A stretch of 64,000 nt of DNA from Lamellibrachia columna (lineage: Eukaryota > Annelida > Polychaeta > Sabellida > Siboglinidae): positions 13,799,260-13,863,259 of the forward strand of contig OY759263.1 of assembly GCA_963662155.1 (NCBI GenBank), read 5' to 3'. Below the pieces are notes generated by a model that saw only the letters and a list, made by a program, of their open reading frames with translations, did not search any database and was not told where the DNA came from. Shown piece by piece: positions 63,975 through 64,000 of this stretch. The position numbers and the translations under genes are program-made. Every line of letters begins with the position of its first letter. Positions within the stretch are counted from its first letter, which is position 1.

Positions 63975-64000
63975 ACAGTCGTGCGAGGGAGTCAAGACCG
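63958..64000 (+). CDS. Major capsid protein (double jelly roll), first 14 codons
   Basis: ATG 63958 opens a frame M-A-F-V-H-R-Q-S-C-E that matches the conserved start of Polinton major capsid proteins, which are annotated in worms as F54H12.2-like. The gene overlaps the end of the core-like gene and leaves the window after 43 bp. Only the start is visible, so identity rests on this N-terminus and on gene order (membrane protein, penton, core, major capsid). Confidence 0.7.
   Translation, partial: MAFVHRQSCEGVKT

Overview
The window is nuclear DNA of an animal, most likely a marine invertebrate. The evidence is genes split by phase-consistent introns, extracellular modules (antistasin-type, CUB, F5/8-type lectin), fragments of several LINE families and a Penelope-like element, a tRNA-derived SINE, and very heavy simple-sequence content ((TA)n, (CA)n, (CACG)n, (GGGC)n, (CTG)n and several minisatellites). 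I cannot name the species; a lophotrochozoan or other aquatic invertebrate is a guess from repeat style and gene content. Most long open frames in the first 48 kb are artefacts of simple repeats.

Host part, about 1-48.8 kb. On the minus strand lie the 5' part of a secreted antistasin-type gene (2048 to 71, leaving the window on the left), a nearly complete ten-exon CUB-domain gene (14469 to 7743), and a F5/8-type lectin gene (about 29.7 to 25.0 kb). A decayed paralogue of the lectin lies at 22.3-19.2 kb, and further copies of its last exon lie at 34.1 kb and, inverted, at 40.05 kb. The exon copies at 19.3, 34.1 and 40.05 kb each abut a related minisatellite. A 2.7-kb degenerate DNA transposon with long terminal inverted repeats (26241-28946) carries a broken member of a multicopy protein family of aquatic animals. 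A small secreted peptide exon sits at 44991-45236. The rest is LINE debris, minisatellites and sequence in which I see nothing coding.

Viral part, about 48.9-64 kb and beyond. This is the left and central portion of a Polinton/Maverick (polinton-like virus) integrated in the host genome; it runs off the right edge. Left to right it holds: a divergently transcribed spliced gene of unknown function; a NADAR-domain gene broken by two stop codons; a transcription unit in which a 19-codon leader exon can be read through into an RPA-like ssDNA-binding domain or spliced to a series of downstream phase-0 exons; a protein-primed-type DNA polymerase B pseudogene (N-terminal C2H2 fingers, OTU-like motif, several frameshifts and stops); then a compact block of mostly intact genes with gaps of a few bases or small overlaps. 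The block contains a packaging ATPase, three conserved small proteins, a duplicated small membrane protein, an integrase with chromodomain, another membrane protein, a penton-like minor capsid protein, a basic core-like protein and the first 14 codons of the major capsid protein. The right terminal repeat, the rest of the capsid gene and any maturation protease lie outside the window.

The most unusual observation is the nested splice architecture at 51.4-53.8 kb: successive exons all start in phase 0 just after an acceptor, each ends in its own stop, and the last three are homologous short terminal exons. Close behind are the NADAR gene, the 120-bp repeat placed upstream of two divergent promoters, and the contrast between a decayed polymerase and intact virion and integrase genes.
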